Assembly (NCBI RefSeq): GCF_042610375.1
Contig: NZ_JBGJZL010000002.1
Location: 310,001 to 374,000, forward strand
Direction of reading: 5' to 3'
DNA length: 64,000 nt
Origin: CTSoil-075 sp042610375
GTDB taxonomy: Bacteria; Bacillota; Negativicutes; DSM-13327
The notes under the pieces are model-generated. The model was given only the letters and a program-made list of their open reading frames with translations, did not search any database and was not told where the DNA came from. The position numbers were made by a program, and so were the translations under genes. Positions 15,189 to 23,636 of the stretch are shown piece after piece; position 1 is the first letter of the stretch, and each line of letters opens with the position of its first letter.

Positions 15189-17063
15189 CTAGAATTGTTG
15201 TGTATAACCTAGACGATAAGAACGTGGCAATGCGTAATATGGTGTCGTACTATGAGTATTAATATCACGACGATCCAGTAAATTATCAATGGATAGATTA
15301 ATGGTTTTATTCTGATCCATTGCGTAAGCTACTGTCAGATTCACCGGTAATTGAGGTTTGTCCGTATATGCCCGATCTCCTAAATAGCTCGCAGTTAGAT
15401 TGCTTGTCCAACGATCATATTGATATTTCAATGACGTGTTAAATTGCACTCTACCATATTGTGAAATCCACTGATTCCCACTATAAATTTCCGGATTCCC
15501 ATAACTAGCTCCTACTACATAACTAAAAGCTTTGTTAAGCTGTTTTTGATAACTCATTTCAATACCCGTATTACGAAAAGGTATATTTTCTGGTATGTAA
15601 TATGGATCAGCATTGGTACCATGATTTACATATTTAATAGCATCATAATCCATGTTAAACACGGCAACTTTGATCGAACTATCTTTTCCTTCCCATTTTA
15701 AACCGGTTTCATAGTTCCATCCTTCTTCCGGTTTAAGATCTGCATTTGCCCCAGAAATAGTGCCAGCAGTATCATATAATTGATTAAATCCAGGCATTTT
15801 AAAAGATTTTCCTGCATTGATATACCAGGTTTTATTTTCTTCAAGCTTTTTTAAAACCTGCAATTGTGGGCAGAAAGCAGAAAGTGTATCACTATTATTT
15901 TTTACATATTCTTGGCGAACACCTAAAATCACCGTTGTGTCTTCACTTACTTTTTTACTACCTTGCAAAAACATAGAATATCCATCCCTAGACTCATTAA
16001 AATTGACTGCCGAAGCTATTGGTAACATCACTTTTTTACGATAATTTTCCCGGGAGTAGCCAATACCACCTAAAAAAGTAGCAAAAGAAGTTTCCCAGTT
16101 GGTTTGAGCATCTATTCCATATTCAGAAAATTTATACTTTTCACTATTACTATGTACTTTACTAGTATTTAGCCCAGTATATTTGTTATATTCTCGGTCC
16201 TGTACATTAGTGTAAACATTTATATCCCATTTATCACCATCATAATGCAAACGAGCATAATCTTTTACATCATCATATAAAGATGATTGCGTTTTCACAT
16301 TCCAATTTATATTGGAAGTCGTGCCTGAATATTTATCAAAAGAATATTCATTTTCTACATGCTCATGGGTAAAAGTCAGCTGATCACTCACCTTATAAGA
16401 CCATTGGAAAGAATTTTTATCGCTACCACCAGTACCATATCCAGTATCAGAGAGCCCCTTAACAAGCCCAATTTTCTGTTCTACTGCCGTTATATTAAAC
16501 TTTCCGTCTTGCAAAGATAAACTATGGTTCTTCTGTCCAAAATTCCCCTGTGAATAGGTTATACTATTCTTAATATCTTTTTTGGTAATTACATTAATGA
16601 CTCCGCCAAAAGCATCTGCTCCATATAAAACAGAAGCAGCACCTTTAACGATTTCCACTCGTTCAACATTTTGTACTGGTATGTCTTCTAAATTATAGTA
16701 GCCATCCATATTTATTTTTACACCATTTATTAATACCAAGGTTCCTTTTTCGGAACCTCTCATCACGGCTTTAGATGTCATCCCAGCCCATGATTGTCCC
16801 CCTGGTCCCATAGAATGGTAAATAATCCCTTCCGTATAACGTAGAGCCTCTAGTATATTCGCTGCTCCAGTTCCTTTTAATTGTTCTTCTGTATAAACAG
16901 TTACATAAGCAGGAGTTTCCAAATCTTTACTTTCAATCTTGAGAGCTGTGACAATTATTTGGTCTAGACTAAAGGTTTCGCTTGCTTCTGCGCATACACT
17001 AGGTAATAATAGACCAGCAGCTAAAGCAGTGCAAATCATTTTACTAAGTAATTTATGTTTCAT
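15189..17063 (-). CDS. TonB-dependent outer-membrane receptor, riboswitch-controlled (BtuB/Cir-like)
   Basis: A 624-residue receptor. It has a signal peptide ending SVCAEASE, a TonB-box-like segment (FSLDQIIVTA), and a plug domain with LEALRYTEGI, GTLVLINGVKIN and the highly conserved VERVEIVKGAASVLYGADAFGGVINVIT region (cited here by its parts VERVEIVKG and LYGADAFGGVINVIT). A 22-strand-type barrel ends in phenylalanine (RLGYTQQF). It imports a large ligand across the outer membrane using TonB energy. The gene follows RS5 and its terminator, so a corrinoid is the likely ligand. GAGGAG precedes the ATG. It is a separate transcript from the second receptor at 35812-37734, to which it is only moderately similar. 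Confidence 0.9.
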   Translation of the reverse strand: MKHKLLSKMICTALAAGLLLPSVCAEASETFSLDQIIVTALKIESKDLETPAYVTVYTEEQLKGTGAANILEALRYTEGIIYHSMGPGGQSWAGMTSKAVMRGSEKGTLVLINGVKINMDGYYNLEDIPVQNVERVEIVKGAASVLYGADAFGGVINVITKKDIKNSITYSQGNFGQKNHSLSLQDGKFNITAVEQKIGLVKGLSDTGYGTGGSDKNSFQWSYKVSDQLTFTHEHVENEYSFDKYSGTTSNINWNVKTQSSLYDDVKDYARLHYDGDKWDINVYTNVQDREYNKYTGLNTSKVHSNSEKYKFSEYGIDAQTNWETSFATFLGGIGYSRENYRKKVMLPIASAVNFNESRDGYSMFLQGSKKVSEDTTVILGVRQEYVKNNSDTLSAFCPQLQVLKKLEENKTWYINAGKSFKMPGFNQLYDTAGTISGANADLKPEEGWNYETGLKWEGKDSSIKVAVFNMDYDAIKYVNHGTNADPYYIPENIPFRNTGIEMSYQKQLNKAFSYVVGASYGNPEIYSGNQWISQYGRVQFNTSLKYQYDRWTSNLTASYLGDRAYTDKPQLPVNLTVAYAMDQNKTINLSIDNLLDRRDINTHSTTPYYALPRSYRLGYTQQF

Positions 17064-17196
17064 ATTTTCATTCTCCTCTACGTATCTCTTTCTTTAAATG
17101 AGCATCAAAAATCTCCAATGGTCAGTTTTATGCTATAAAAAATATTGCTTACTTTTATAAAATAGCTAATGTAGGTCACCTTAAAAATTTCGCCAA

Positions 17197-17226
17197 ATAA
17201 AAAACTCCAGCCATAGGCTGGAGATA
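17197..17226 (-). terminator. RS5-linked intrinsic terminator
   Basis: Minus-strand stem ATCTCCAGCC/GGCTGGAGTT followed by TTTTTATTT. The stem and tail closely resemble the RS7 terminator at 41690-41728, suggesting common origin. Confidence 0.85.
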
Positions 17227-17313
17227 GTATTTATTAAGCAAAATAATCCATACAATTAGACTTTTAGGCATAAACATGCAAAAAAGAACTACAGTACAAT
17301 ACTAAGCACTTAA

Positions 17314-17509
17314 AACCCCCTCCCCATCGCTCGTGGGTAAAAAACGGTGATTGATAAATAGGCAGTTCTCCTGGCTCTGGATCATCACTCTCCCAAACCT
17401 TCCCAAGACTTTCATCTCAGTGGTATACCATGGGTTTGCTCCTCATTACAGTGGCGGGACCGCGCCGGCATTCAACCGATCTTCCCTATTAAGCCCTTGC
17501 GGGCACCTA
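17314..17509 (-). promoter_or_regulatory. Cobalamin riboswitch RS5 (TonB-receptor leader)
   Basis: A complete aptamer on the minus strand. The 5' loop differs from its sisters (AGGTGCCCGCAAGGGCTTAA) but keeps the stem. The GGGAAG arm, CACTGTAATGAGGAGC core, CAGAGCCAGGAGAACTGCC box and CACGAGCGATGGGGAGG end are present. Confidence 0.95.
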
Positions 17510-17541
17510 AATCATTTCTATATTCTTTTGTGACTTTTTTC

Positions 17542-17570
17542 ACTATGCAATATACAGAAAAGTTTGTCAA
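17542..17570 (-). promoter_or_regulatory. Probable promoter of RS5
   Basis: Minus-strand TTGACA (17565-17570), 17-base spacer, CATAGT (17542-17547). The -10 is weak, but position relative to the aptamer matches the other riboswitches. Confidence 0.5.
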
Positions 17571-17591
17571 TATCTTTTCACATATCCCCCC

Positions 17592-17622
17592 ATCCTCTAT
17601 AATTTTCTAAATTATAGAGGAT
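17592..17622. repeat. Inverted repeat beside a small plus-strand ORF
   Basis: ATCCTCTATAATTT and its complement AAATTATAGAGGAT with a 3-base loop form a perfect 14-base hairpin. It lies just upstream of the RS5 promoter and immediately before the plus-strand reading frame at 17623. It may be an operator or a terminator-like structure. Confidence 0.5.
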
Positions 17623-17859
17623 TTGAATGGAGTTTATTACTTCAAAAGATTTACTCCCTCTTTATTGTATAGCAATCATCAAAGTGCTAAAATAAATCAT
17701 AAACACAGCGGAGGTTGTCAAAAAGATATTATTACCTTACTAGAAAGAACGGCTAGCATCAAAGATTCTACTGCTACCATATCAGCAAGTATTGATGTTT
17801 TAAATGTTAGGACCTTCCAAAAAGAAACCAAATTACGACTTATCGAAATTGCAAAATAG
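17623..17859 (+). CDS. Doubtful small plus-strand protein (78 aa)
   Basis: An open frame beginning TTG (LNGVYYFKRF...) just after the inverted repeat, with GAGG close upstream. The product contains TLLERTASIKDSTATISASIDVLNV, of which the ASIKDSTATISASIDV part looks helical; no family is recognised. Support comes mainly from a plus-oriented terminator at 17904-17942. Against it are the unusual start, the poor spacing of the ribosome-binding site, and no clear promoter. It is the only candidate plus-strand gene before 46943. Confidence 0.25.
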   Translation: MNGVYYFKRFTPSLLYSNHQSAKINHKHSGGCQKDIITLLERTASIKDSTATISASIDVLNVRTFQKETKLRLIEIAK

Positions 17860-17903
17860 TACTTAATCTTCCCTGCTAAATATAGAAATTCAGACCATAG
17901 CTC

Positions 17904-17942
17904 AAATGGCATCTTACACCAAAAGTAAGGTGCCATTTTTCC
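17904..17942 (+). terminator. Intrinsic terminator, plus orientation
   Basis: AAATGGCATCTTAC/GTAAGGTGCCATTT stem (one mismatch) followed on the plus strand by TTTCC. It lies 33 bases past the stop codon of the minus-strand CbiK gene and could serve it too, though its U-run faces the plus direction. Confidence 0.6.
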
Positions 17943-17974
17943 TAGGCTATACTTCCACCATGCTCAAATTTTTA

Positions 17975-18847
17975 TTATTGACTGTGATGTGTTCCTTTTT
18001 GTTCTCCATGAGCTGTTTTTTTATGATGCCCATGATGCATTTCTATGGCTTTTAATACATCTTTGAGATGTTGAGCGAAAATGCCTTGTATCGCAGGATT
18101 TTCCCCTAGCCCCTTTGTATATACGCTCACGGTAAAACCCTTAGCTTCTAGTTGTGATTTAGGAGAGTCTTCCTTATCACCACCTATGTAATCAATTACA
18201 TGTTCACTAGCTACGAATAGAAATGGCACTAAGATTACTTCTTTCACTTGATTGTCTTGAAGCTGTTTTATAACGCCTTCCAACGTAGGATATCCTTCAG
18301 CCGTATATACAAAAGCATTTTTTAGGCCTGCATCCGATAATTTTAACTGTAAAACAGAGTATTCCAGTTGTTGACTACCATTGCACATAAATACAACAGC
18401 TTTTTCACTAGAGAGTTCAGGTAGTTGTGTTTTGATTGCTTCGATGGCAATTGCATAATCATCAGGATGATTTTTAATGCCTACAGAAAGGAGCAACGGC
18501 CGTCCCATAGTTATTTTTTTGAATGTCTTTTCTTTGCTATGAGCAAGCTTACTCACATACTCTTTAATATGATGATAGGTTTTATCTGCAACGATATAAA
18601 GAGGCTGAATATATACTTCTTCATACTCTTCTGTAGCTAGTTTCTCTAGCGCCGTTGCCACCCCATCTACCTGAACACCATGTTTTTCCGCTAATTTTTC
18701 AATAACAGTTGATGAAGTAAAAGCACGCCTTATTTCATACTCTGGAAAAGCGACTTTAAAACGTTCTTCTGTACTTCCAATGGTTTTTTCCAAGGTATCA
18801 ACATAAACAGTGCCAAAACTCACAACTAAAACAGCCTTCTTACTCAT
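17975..18847 (-). CDS. CbiK-family sirohydrochlorin cobaltochelatase homologue with altered active site
   Basis: A 290-residue class II chelatase homologue (two similar domains). Family motifs include FGTVYVDT, FPEYEIRRAFTSS, QPLYIVAD and LVPFLFVASEHVIDYIGGD. In characterised CbiK enzymes a His in an M-G-H-G motif, a Glu and a second His bind the metal. Here the first motif reads MCNG (residues 154-157), so that His is Asn, while Glu184 and His216 are kept. The C-terminus is a His-rich tail (MHHGHHKKTAHGEQKGTHHS) that may bind nickel or cobalt. It is the last gene of the large operon, 26 bases after tonB. No signal peptide is present. It may be a metal-handling or dechelating variant instead of a standard chelatase. 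Confidence 0.8.
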   Translation of the reverse strand: MSKKAVLVVSFGTVYVDTLEKTIGSTEERFKVAFPEYEIRRAFTSSTVIEKLAEKHGVQVDGVATALEKLATEEYEEVYIQPLYIVADKTYHHIKEYVSKLAHSKEKTFKKITMGRPLLLSVGIKNHPDDYAIAIEAIKTQLPELSSEKAVVFMCNGSQQLEYSVLQLKLSDAGLKNAFVYTAEGYPTLEGVIKQLQDNQVKEVILVPFLFVASEHVIDYIGGDKEDSPKSQLEAKGFTVSVYTKGLGENPAIQGIFAQHLKDVLKAIEMHHGHHKKTAHGEQKGTHHSQ

Positions 18848-18873
18848 AAAGATTCCCCTTTTAAAGTATATTT

Positions 18874-19614
18874 TTACACATGTAATTGAAATAGGACAGG
18901 CATCGTAGTATAACAGACGATCGGTGTCCCTGATTCACGATCTTTGGCGGGAATAAATTTCCATTGCTTTACAGCCTTGACCGCTGCATCATCTAATAAG
19001 GAATTGCCACTAGATTGATATACACTAATATGACCTGGACGACCATTCTCAAGAATTTGTATTTTCAGCATAACGGTTCCCTCTTGGCCAGCTCGCCGTG
19101 CTTCTTCTGGATAAGAAGGATTCACACGGGACAAAATACCAGGAGAAATGACTCCTCCAGCTTTACCAGCTTTTCCTGATCCAGAGGTTCCCGCGGCTGA
19201 ATTGCTACCTTCACCAGTACTTCCAGTACCTCCAATTACCCCGGTGCTACCAACCGACTCTCCTGCACTAGTGGAAGAGCTAAGGGGCTCTGCTGATAAC
19301 ACAGACATACTACTAGTAACGGCCTCCACTGTTGGCGCAAGTTCTCTCATGGTAGCAGATACATCCACTCTCGGAATCGTCACAGCAGCCGATGCGGGGT
19401 GAGCATTTTGTACAGCGATCTCCCTAGATGCTGTAGTATTAAAATTTTCACTTGCCCCACTGAATTCACTGATCAATTCTAGTTCAACGTATTGTTCAGG
19501 CGTCTCCTGTACGGTAAAGGCTTTCGCAGCTACCCATCCAAGGCTAGTCAATAGAATACCATGTAAAAACAGTGAAATCATAATCGCTTTTCGCCAACGT
19601 TTTCCCTCGGTCAT
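18874..19614 (-). CDS. tonB: TonB energy-transducing protein
   Basis: A 246-residue TonB-family protein. One N-terminal membrane helix (IMISLFLHGILLTSLGWVAA) is followed by a Ser/Gly/Thr-rich periplasmic linker in place of the usual Pro-rich one. The C-terminal TonB domain has VNPSYPEEARRAGQEGTVML and KAVKQWKFIPA. It spans the periplasm to energise TonB-dependent receptors. It lies five bases after exbD, and both TonB receptors in the window are likely clients. The AAAGGAG abuts the ATG, while AAGGGG lies 11 bases upstream and probably serves as the binding site. Confidence 0.9.
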   Translation of the reverse strand: MTEGKRWRKAIMISLFLHGILLTSLGWVAAKAFTVQETPEQYVELELISEFSGASENFNTTASREIAVQNAHPASAAVTIPRVDVSATMRELAPTVEAVTSSMSVLSAEPLSSSTSAGESVGSTGVIGGTGSTGEGSNSAAGTSGSGKAGKAGGVISPGILSRVNPSYPEEARRAGQEGTVMLKIQILENGRPGHISVYQSSGNSLLDDAAVKAVKQWKFIPAKDRESGTPIVCYTTMPVLFQLHV

Positions 19615-19619
19615 CTCCT

Positions 19620-20030
19620 TTAATTCCCCTTCCGCTGGGTTGCAATGGCTACCCGTTGCGCACCAGCTAATTTTAATTCATCCAGTACGGCAACCACGTT
19701 GCCATGTTCTGCCTGCTTGTCGGAACGTAATATAAAAACCAGTTCCTTTTCCTTATGAAGTTCAATTTCAACCCGTTTTTTCACCAGTTCCAGAGGAATT
19801 TCTTCTTGTTCAAATAAGATCTTTCCTTCTTGGGTAACGGAGATAGAAATACTACGTGGCATATCACTTTGTGCGGATGTCGTTTGCGGTAAATTAACAG
19901 GAATCGTGCGCTGTTCTACCATATATAAGGTACTCATCATAAAAAAAATCAATAAAAAGAAAATAATATCAATCATGGGAATAATCATAAGACGCGGCTG
20001 ACGCTGGGTACGCAAATTACGCAATTTCAT
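19620..20030 (-). CDS. exbD: ExbD/TolR-family biopolymer transport protein
   Basis: A 136-residue protein with one membrane helix (MIIPMIDIIFFLLIFFMMST) containing the essential Asp of ExbD, and a C-terminal periplasmic domain (VFILRSDKQAEHGNVVAVLD). It overlaps exbB by 14 bases. It forms the proton-driven motor with ExbB for TonB. Confidence 0.92.
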   Translation of the reverse strand: MKLRNLRTQRQPRLMIIPMIDIIFFLLIFFMMSTLYMVEQRTIPVNLPQTTSAQSDMPRSISISVTQEGKILFEQEEIPLELVKKRVEIELHKEKELVFILRSDKQAEHGNVVAVLDELKLAGAQRVAIATQRKGN

Positions 20031-20652
20031 GACGATTCTCCCGTTTAATTTGTTTGATTAACAATGTACAAACTTGCTCAATTTGAGTAATCGTTTTATC
20101 TAAGCGGTGATTAAAATAACTATAGACAGCCATAGCTAAAATAGCGACGCACAAACCCGAAGCAGTGGCAATGAGAGCTTCCCCTACACCACCAGTAATT
20201 GCCATTGGTTGCCCTGCTTTCACATTCATGACACTGAAAGATTGAATCATACCAACAACGGTTCCCAGTAAGCCAAGTAAAGGGGCAATGGTAACAATAG
20301 TATCTAAATGAGTTAAGTTTTCCTTAAGCCCTGCTACTGCCGCTGCCGCTTCTCCTTCTAGCACACTCTCCATGTGATACACATGATTCTGAAAGCATTG
20401 TATACCTTGCATAGCAACTGTGGCTACAATACCTTCTTCCTTTTGACATAGCTGAAGAGCACTTTGCCAATCAGAACGTTCTAAGACAGGTGTTATTTTC
20501 TCAATAAACCCCTTCATATCATTTTTCAAACATCGATAGTACATAAAACGTTCTATGCCAATGGTCACCACCAGTAAGGAACATAGTAAAATCAGATACA
20601 TTACAGGCCCGCCTTTTTGAAAGACAGAGAAACATTCTTCAAAAAAATTCAT
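20017..20652 (-). CDS. exbB: ExbB/TolQ-family (MotA/TolQ/ExbB) proton channel protein
   Basis: A 211-residue inner-membrane protein. N-terminal helix MYLILLCSLLVVTIGIERFM is followed by a cytoplasmic segment and the family signature LGLLGTVVGMIQSF with GVGEALIATASGLCVAI. GGGGGGAG precedes the ATG. It lies 33 bases after chlD in the same transcript and works with ExbD and TonB, so the operon carries its own outer-membrane energy supply. Confidence 0.92.
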   Translation of the reverse strand: MNFFEECFSVFQKGGPVMYLILLCSLLVVTIGIERFMYYRCLKNDMKGFIEKITPVLERSDWQSALQLCQKEEGIVATVAMQGIQCFQNHVYHMESVLEGEAAAAVAGLKENLTHLDTIVTIAPLLGLLGTVVGMIQSFSVMNVKAGQPMAITGGVGEALIATASGLCVAILAMAVYSYFNHRLDKTITQIEQVCTLLIKQIKRENRHEIA

Positions 20653-20685
20653 TTTAACTCCCCCCTCGATCTAAGGATCTATCAC

Positions 20686-22587
20686 TTACTGGAAATTTTG
20701 TACAATACGAAGAATACTTTGTCCTGATAACTCTTTTAAAGGATAATAGGTGGCCCCCATTTCAGAGGCTACTCGCCTAGCGATCCCGAGCTTAATAAAA
20801 TCCATTTCTGTATCAATGACAACACTCAAAATACCTGATAACTTTATTTTTTCAGCCATTTTGAGAGCATCATCAATGGCATCACCACTGCCTTTTACAC
20901 TACGATTGGCTCTGCCATCCGTAATCAAAACGATAATGGGCTGCATTTCTCGTTCTTTTTTTCTCATAGAAGTAAGTAGGGAAAGAGCGGTAGCCAATCC
21001 TTCTGCAAGAGGTGTCTTCCCCCCTGTCGGTAATTGTTGTAAGCATTTTTGCGCTAAATCTACGCTGCGCGTAATGGGTAATAAAACCTCGGCCGTTTCT
21101 CGCCGAAATGCCACAAGGCCCACTTGATCACGTTTTTGATAGGCATCTTGTAACATGGAAAAAATGGCCCCTTTTACCGAACGCATCCGTTCCCGCGCTC
21201 CCATAGAGCCGCTAGCATCCACCACAAATAAAAAGGTATTACCAATCCGTTTTTCTCGAACTTTTTGCCGTAAATCTTCTTGCACAATGGTCATATAGCA
21301 AGTCCCTTTTTCCCGTAGACGTTGATAAGGTGCAGCGGCTCTAAGAGTAGCATCAAAAGCTAAGTCTGTCAGTTTTCCCTTAGGCAGGCAAGACCTCACA
21401 TATCGTCCTTGCAATAGAGCCGTACGTGTGCGCCCTCGTTTACCGCTTCCTTGTCTAAGCTGGCGATCTTGTGGCAAGGTGACAGCCATTTTCAGATTTG
21501 AAAACTGTTTGTCAACCTCTGCTACACGATCTTCAGCAGCCCTATTCTCTTGTGAATCAGGCTGTGTTTCTGGTTGTTCCTCTGAATTATCCTTTTGAGA
21601 ATCTTCTTCCTCCTGGGTATCAGAAGATGAATCAGGAGGAGGTGGTGGTAAATCAGGTTGATCGTCCCCATCCGTTTGATCAGAGTCTGTATTAGACTGC
21701 TCTTCTTGTTCCTCTGTCTGAGGTGGTGAATTATCGGTCTTGCGCATACGATGTGGCAATACAAAAAAAGCAGATCGCTCCATATCTATCGGCAGCAAAT
21801 AGTTTCGCCCTGCCAAGGCAGCAATGGCTTTCGCTCCTTCTATGAGGAAAAGCTCAGCCCGATGTCCCACCGTATTCCCCTTCATAGAATATTGAGCAGC
21901 AAGTTCCATCATGGCACTACTTATCTCCATGGTATCGAGTCGTTCGCGGGCTTCTTGCACACGATCAATTAACTCCTTGGTCTCGGCTTCATACTGCTGA
22001 CAAAATAATTCTGGTTCTTTCTCATAAGCCAAGACGCGGCACATAATTTCTTTTCTCGCTACGACTTCCGTCTCACGATGTACACAAGCAAAGAGGCCAA
22101 ACCGATCGAGTACCGATGAAGTCAAGGTACCTTCTTCCGGATTCATGGTACCAATCAGAGTGAATTTACTTTCGTGCTGGAACGAAATCCCTTCCCGCTC
22201 TACCGTGTTGATTCCACGATCGGCAGCATCAAGGAGACTACTGACAATTTCCTGACGTAGTAAGTTAATTTCATCCACATAAAGAACTTGCCCATGAGCC
22301 CGACCAAGGATACCAGGAGAAAACTTTTTTTCCCCCTGAGTTACAGCATATTCAAGATCAATATGACCAAAGACCATATCTTCTGTTGCATTTAGTGGTA
22401 AATTAATGATGTTTTGCCCAGGAATGACTTGTCCCAAAGCACGTACCAGACTGGACTTAGCCGTTCCTTTTTCCCCAACAATTAAAAGGCCACCGGTTTT
22501 AGGGTTAGTCATAGAAATTAAAAGTGCTTCTTTTACATCTTCTTGACCGACTACCCCCAAAAAAGGGAAACATTCTTGTGTATTCAT
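20686..22587 (-). CDS. chlD: Magnesium/cobalt chelatase ChlD-like subunit (AAA+ and VWA)
   Basis: A 633-residue protein. The N-terminal AAA+ module (1-290) has Walker A VGEKGTAKSS and Walker B VLYVDEINLL. A Pro/Asp/Glu/Gln-rich linker follows (~290-350, with DLPPPPPD). The C-terminal von Willebrand A domain has the MIDAS motif DASGSM and the distal TDGRAN element. This is the D subunit of Mg-chelatase-type complexes, which with ChlI drives metal insertion by the large CobN/ChlH subunit. All three genes are in this operon. Unlike many ChlD proteins, the Walker A looks intact. Confidence 0.93.
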   Translation of the reverse strand: MNTQECFPFLGVVGQEDVKEALLISMTNPKTGGLLIVGEKGTAKSSLVRALGQVIPGQNIINLPLNATEDMVFGHIDLEYAVTQGEKKFSPGILGRAHGQVLYVDEINLLRQEIVSSLLDAADRGINTVEREGISFQHESKFTLIGTMNPEEGTLTSSVLDRFGLFACVHRETEVVARKEIMCRVLAYEKEPELFCQQYEAETKELIDRVQEARERLDTMEISSAMMELAAQYSMKGNTVGHRAELFLIEGAKAIAALAGRNYLLPIDMERSAFFVLPHRMRKTDNSPPQTEEQEEQSNTDSDQTDGDDQPDLPPPPPDSSSDTQEEEDSQKDNSEEQPETQPDSQENRAAEDRVAEVDKQFSNLKMAVTLPQDRQLRQGSGKRGRTRTALLQGRYVRSCLPKGKLTDLAFDATLRAAAPYQRLREKGTCYMTIVQEDLRQKVREKRIGNTFLFVVDASGSMGARERMRSVKGAIFSMLQDAYQKRDQVGLVAFRRETAEVLLPITRSVDLAQKCLQQLPTGGKTPLAEGLATALSLLTSMRKKEREMQPIIVLITDGRANRSVKGSGDAIDDALKMAEKIKLSGILSVVIDTEMDFIKLGIARRVASEMGATYYPLKELSGQSILRIVQNFQ

Positions 22588-22601
22588 CCTGTTCCTCCTA
22601 C

Positions 22602-23627
22602 TTATTGCTCTTGGAAAAGAGTTTCGAGTATCTCCCAGTTCAGTACCCCTTCTTCAAAAGGACGTCGGCGCATACGGTGAGGTAACACCAATCTAGCTGC
22701 TTTTTTGATGTCATCGGCAGTGACGCTACAACGACCATCAAATGCCGCTAAGGTCAAGGCTGTTTTAATGACGGTAATATCGGCCCGATGACCATCTACT
22801 TCCAGCTTGATTGCCATGTTAGCAACTAAAGTGAGGAGTGTATCGTCGATGACAACCTGTGGCAAGAGTTGACGTGCCTGCATAATCCTTTGACCTAACT
22901 CTTCTTGCTCTTTTTGATATATGCTCACAAATTCCTCTGAATCCTGTTCATAAGCAAGGCGTCGTTTAATGACTTCTACCCGTTGCTCGGCTTGGTGTTC
23001 CCCTGCCACTGTAATGGAAAGTCCAAAACGATCGAGAAGCTGAGGTCTGATATCTCCTTCTTCAGGATTCATAGTACCTACGAGCACAAAGCGAGCTGGG
23101 TGGGAGTAAGAAATGCCTTCCCGTTCTACCGTATTGATTCCCATGGCAGCCGCATCAAGTAACACGTCGACAACATGATCATCCAGTAAATTAATTTCGT
23201 CTACATATAAAATATTCCGGTTAGCCCCAGCTAAAATACCAGGTTCAAATTTCTTTTCCCCGCATTTGATAGCATGTTCGATATCAAGAGTTCCAACTAC
23301 CCGGTCTTCCGTGGCACTAACAGGTAATTCTACCACTTTCATCTTCACCGATTGCCCTACTAATGTCCCTTTTTTACTTTTTTCCATACACGCTTCGCAT
23401 AGATGATGACTATCCTGTGGATTACAATGAAAGCGGCACTCTTTTACCCCTTCCATGGCGGGAAGGAGATCAGCTAAGGCACGAACCGCTGTAGATTTTG
23501 CTGTCCCTTTTTCACCTTTGATTAATACGCCACCTAACGCAGGATTAATTACATTAAGGATTAGTGCCAGTTTCATATCTTCTTGTCCGACAATCGCAGT
23601 AAAGGGGTATACATTAGTTCTCATCAT
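22602..23627 (-). CDS. chlI: Magnesium/cobalt chelatase ChlI-like AAA+ ATPase
   Basis: A 341-residue AAA+ ATPase with Walker A IKGEKGTAKST, Walker B ILYVDEINLLDD, and the ChlI/BchI signature VGTMNPEEGDIRPQLLDRFG. A small insertion has Cys/His residues (CRFHCNPQDSHHLCEAC), found in several chelatase I subunits. Two ATGs in tandem (23627, 23624) follow AAAGGAG; the choice changes one residue. It forms the ATPase ring with ChlD and acts on CobN. Ordinarily such a set makes Mg-protoporphyrin or hydrogenobyrinate-cobalt, neither of which fits an anaerobe's usual B12 route. Confidence 0.94.
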   Translation of the reverse strand: MMRTNVYPFTAIVGQEDMKLALILNVINPALGGVLIKGEKGTAKSTAVRALADLLPAMEGVKECRFHCNPQDSHHLCEACMEKSKKGTLVGQSVKMKVVELPVSATEDRVVGTLDIEHAIKCGEKKFEPGILAGANRNILYVDEINLLDDHVVDVLLDAAAMGINTVEREGISYSHPARFVLVGTMNPEEGDIRPQLLDRFGLSITVAGEHQAEQRVEVIKRRLAYEQDSEEFVSIYQKEQEELGQRIMQARQLLPQVVIDDTLLTLVANMAIKLEVDGHRADITVIKTALTLAAFDGRCSVTADDIKKAARLVLPHRMRRRPFEEGVLNWEILETLFQEQ

Positions 23628-23636
23628 AAATCTCCT

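Noticed and set aside
20750..21127. Long plus-strand frame opposite ChlD
   Set aside because: It is the antisense shadow of a strongly conserved VWA coding region, with no promoter or ribosome-binding site.
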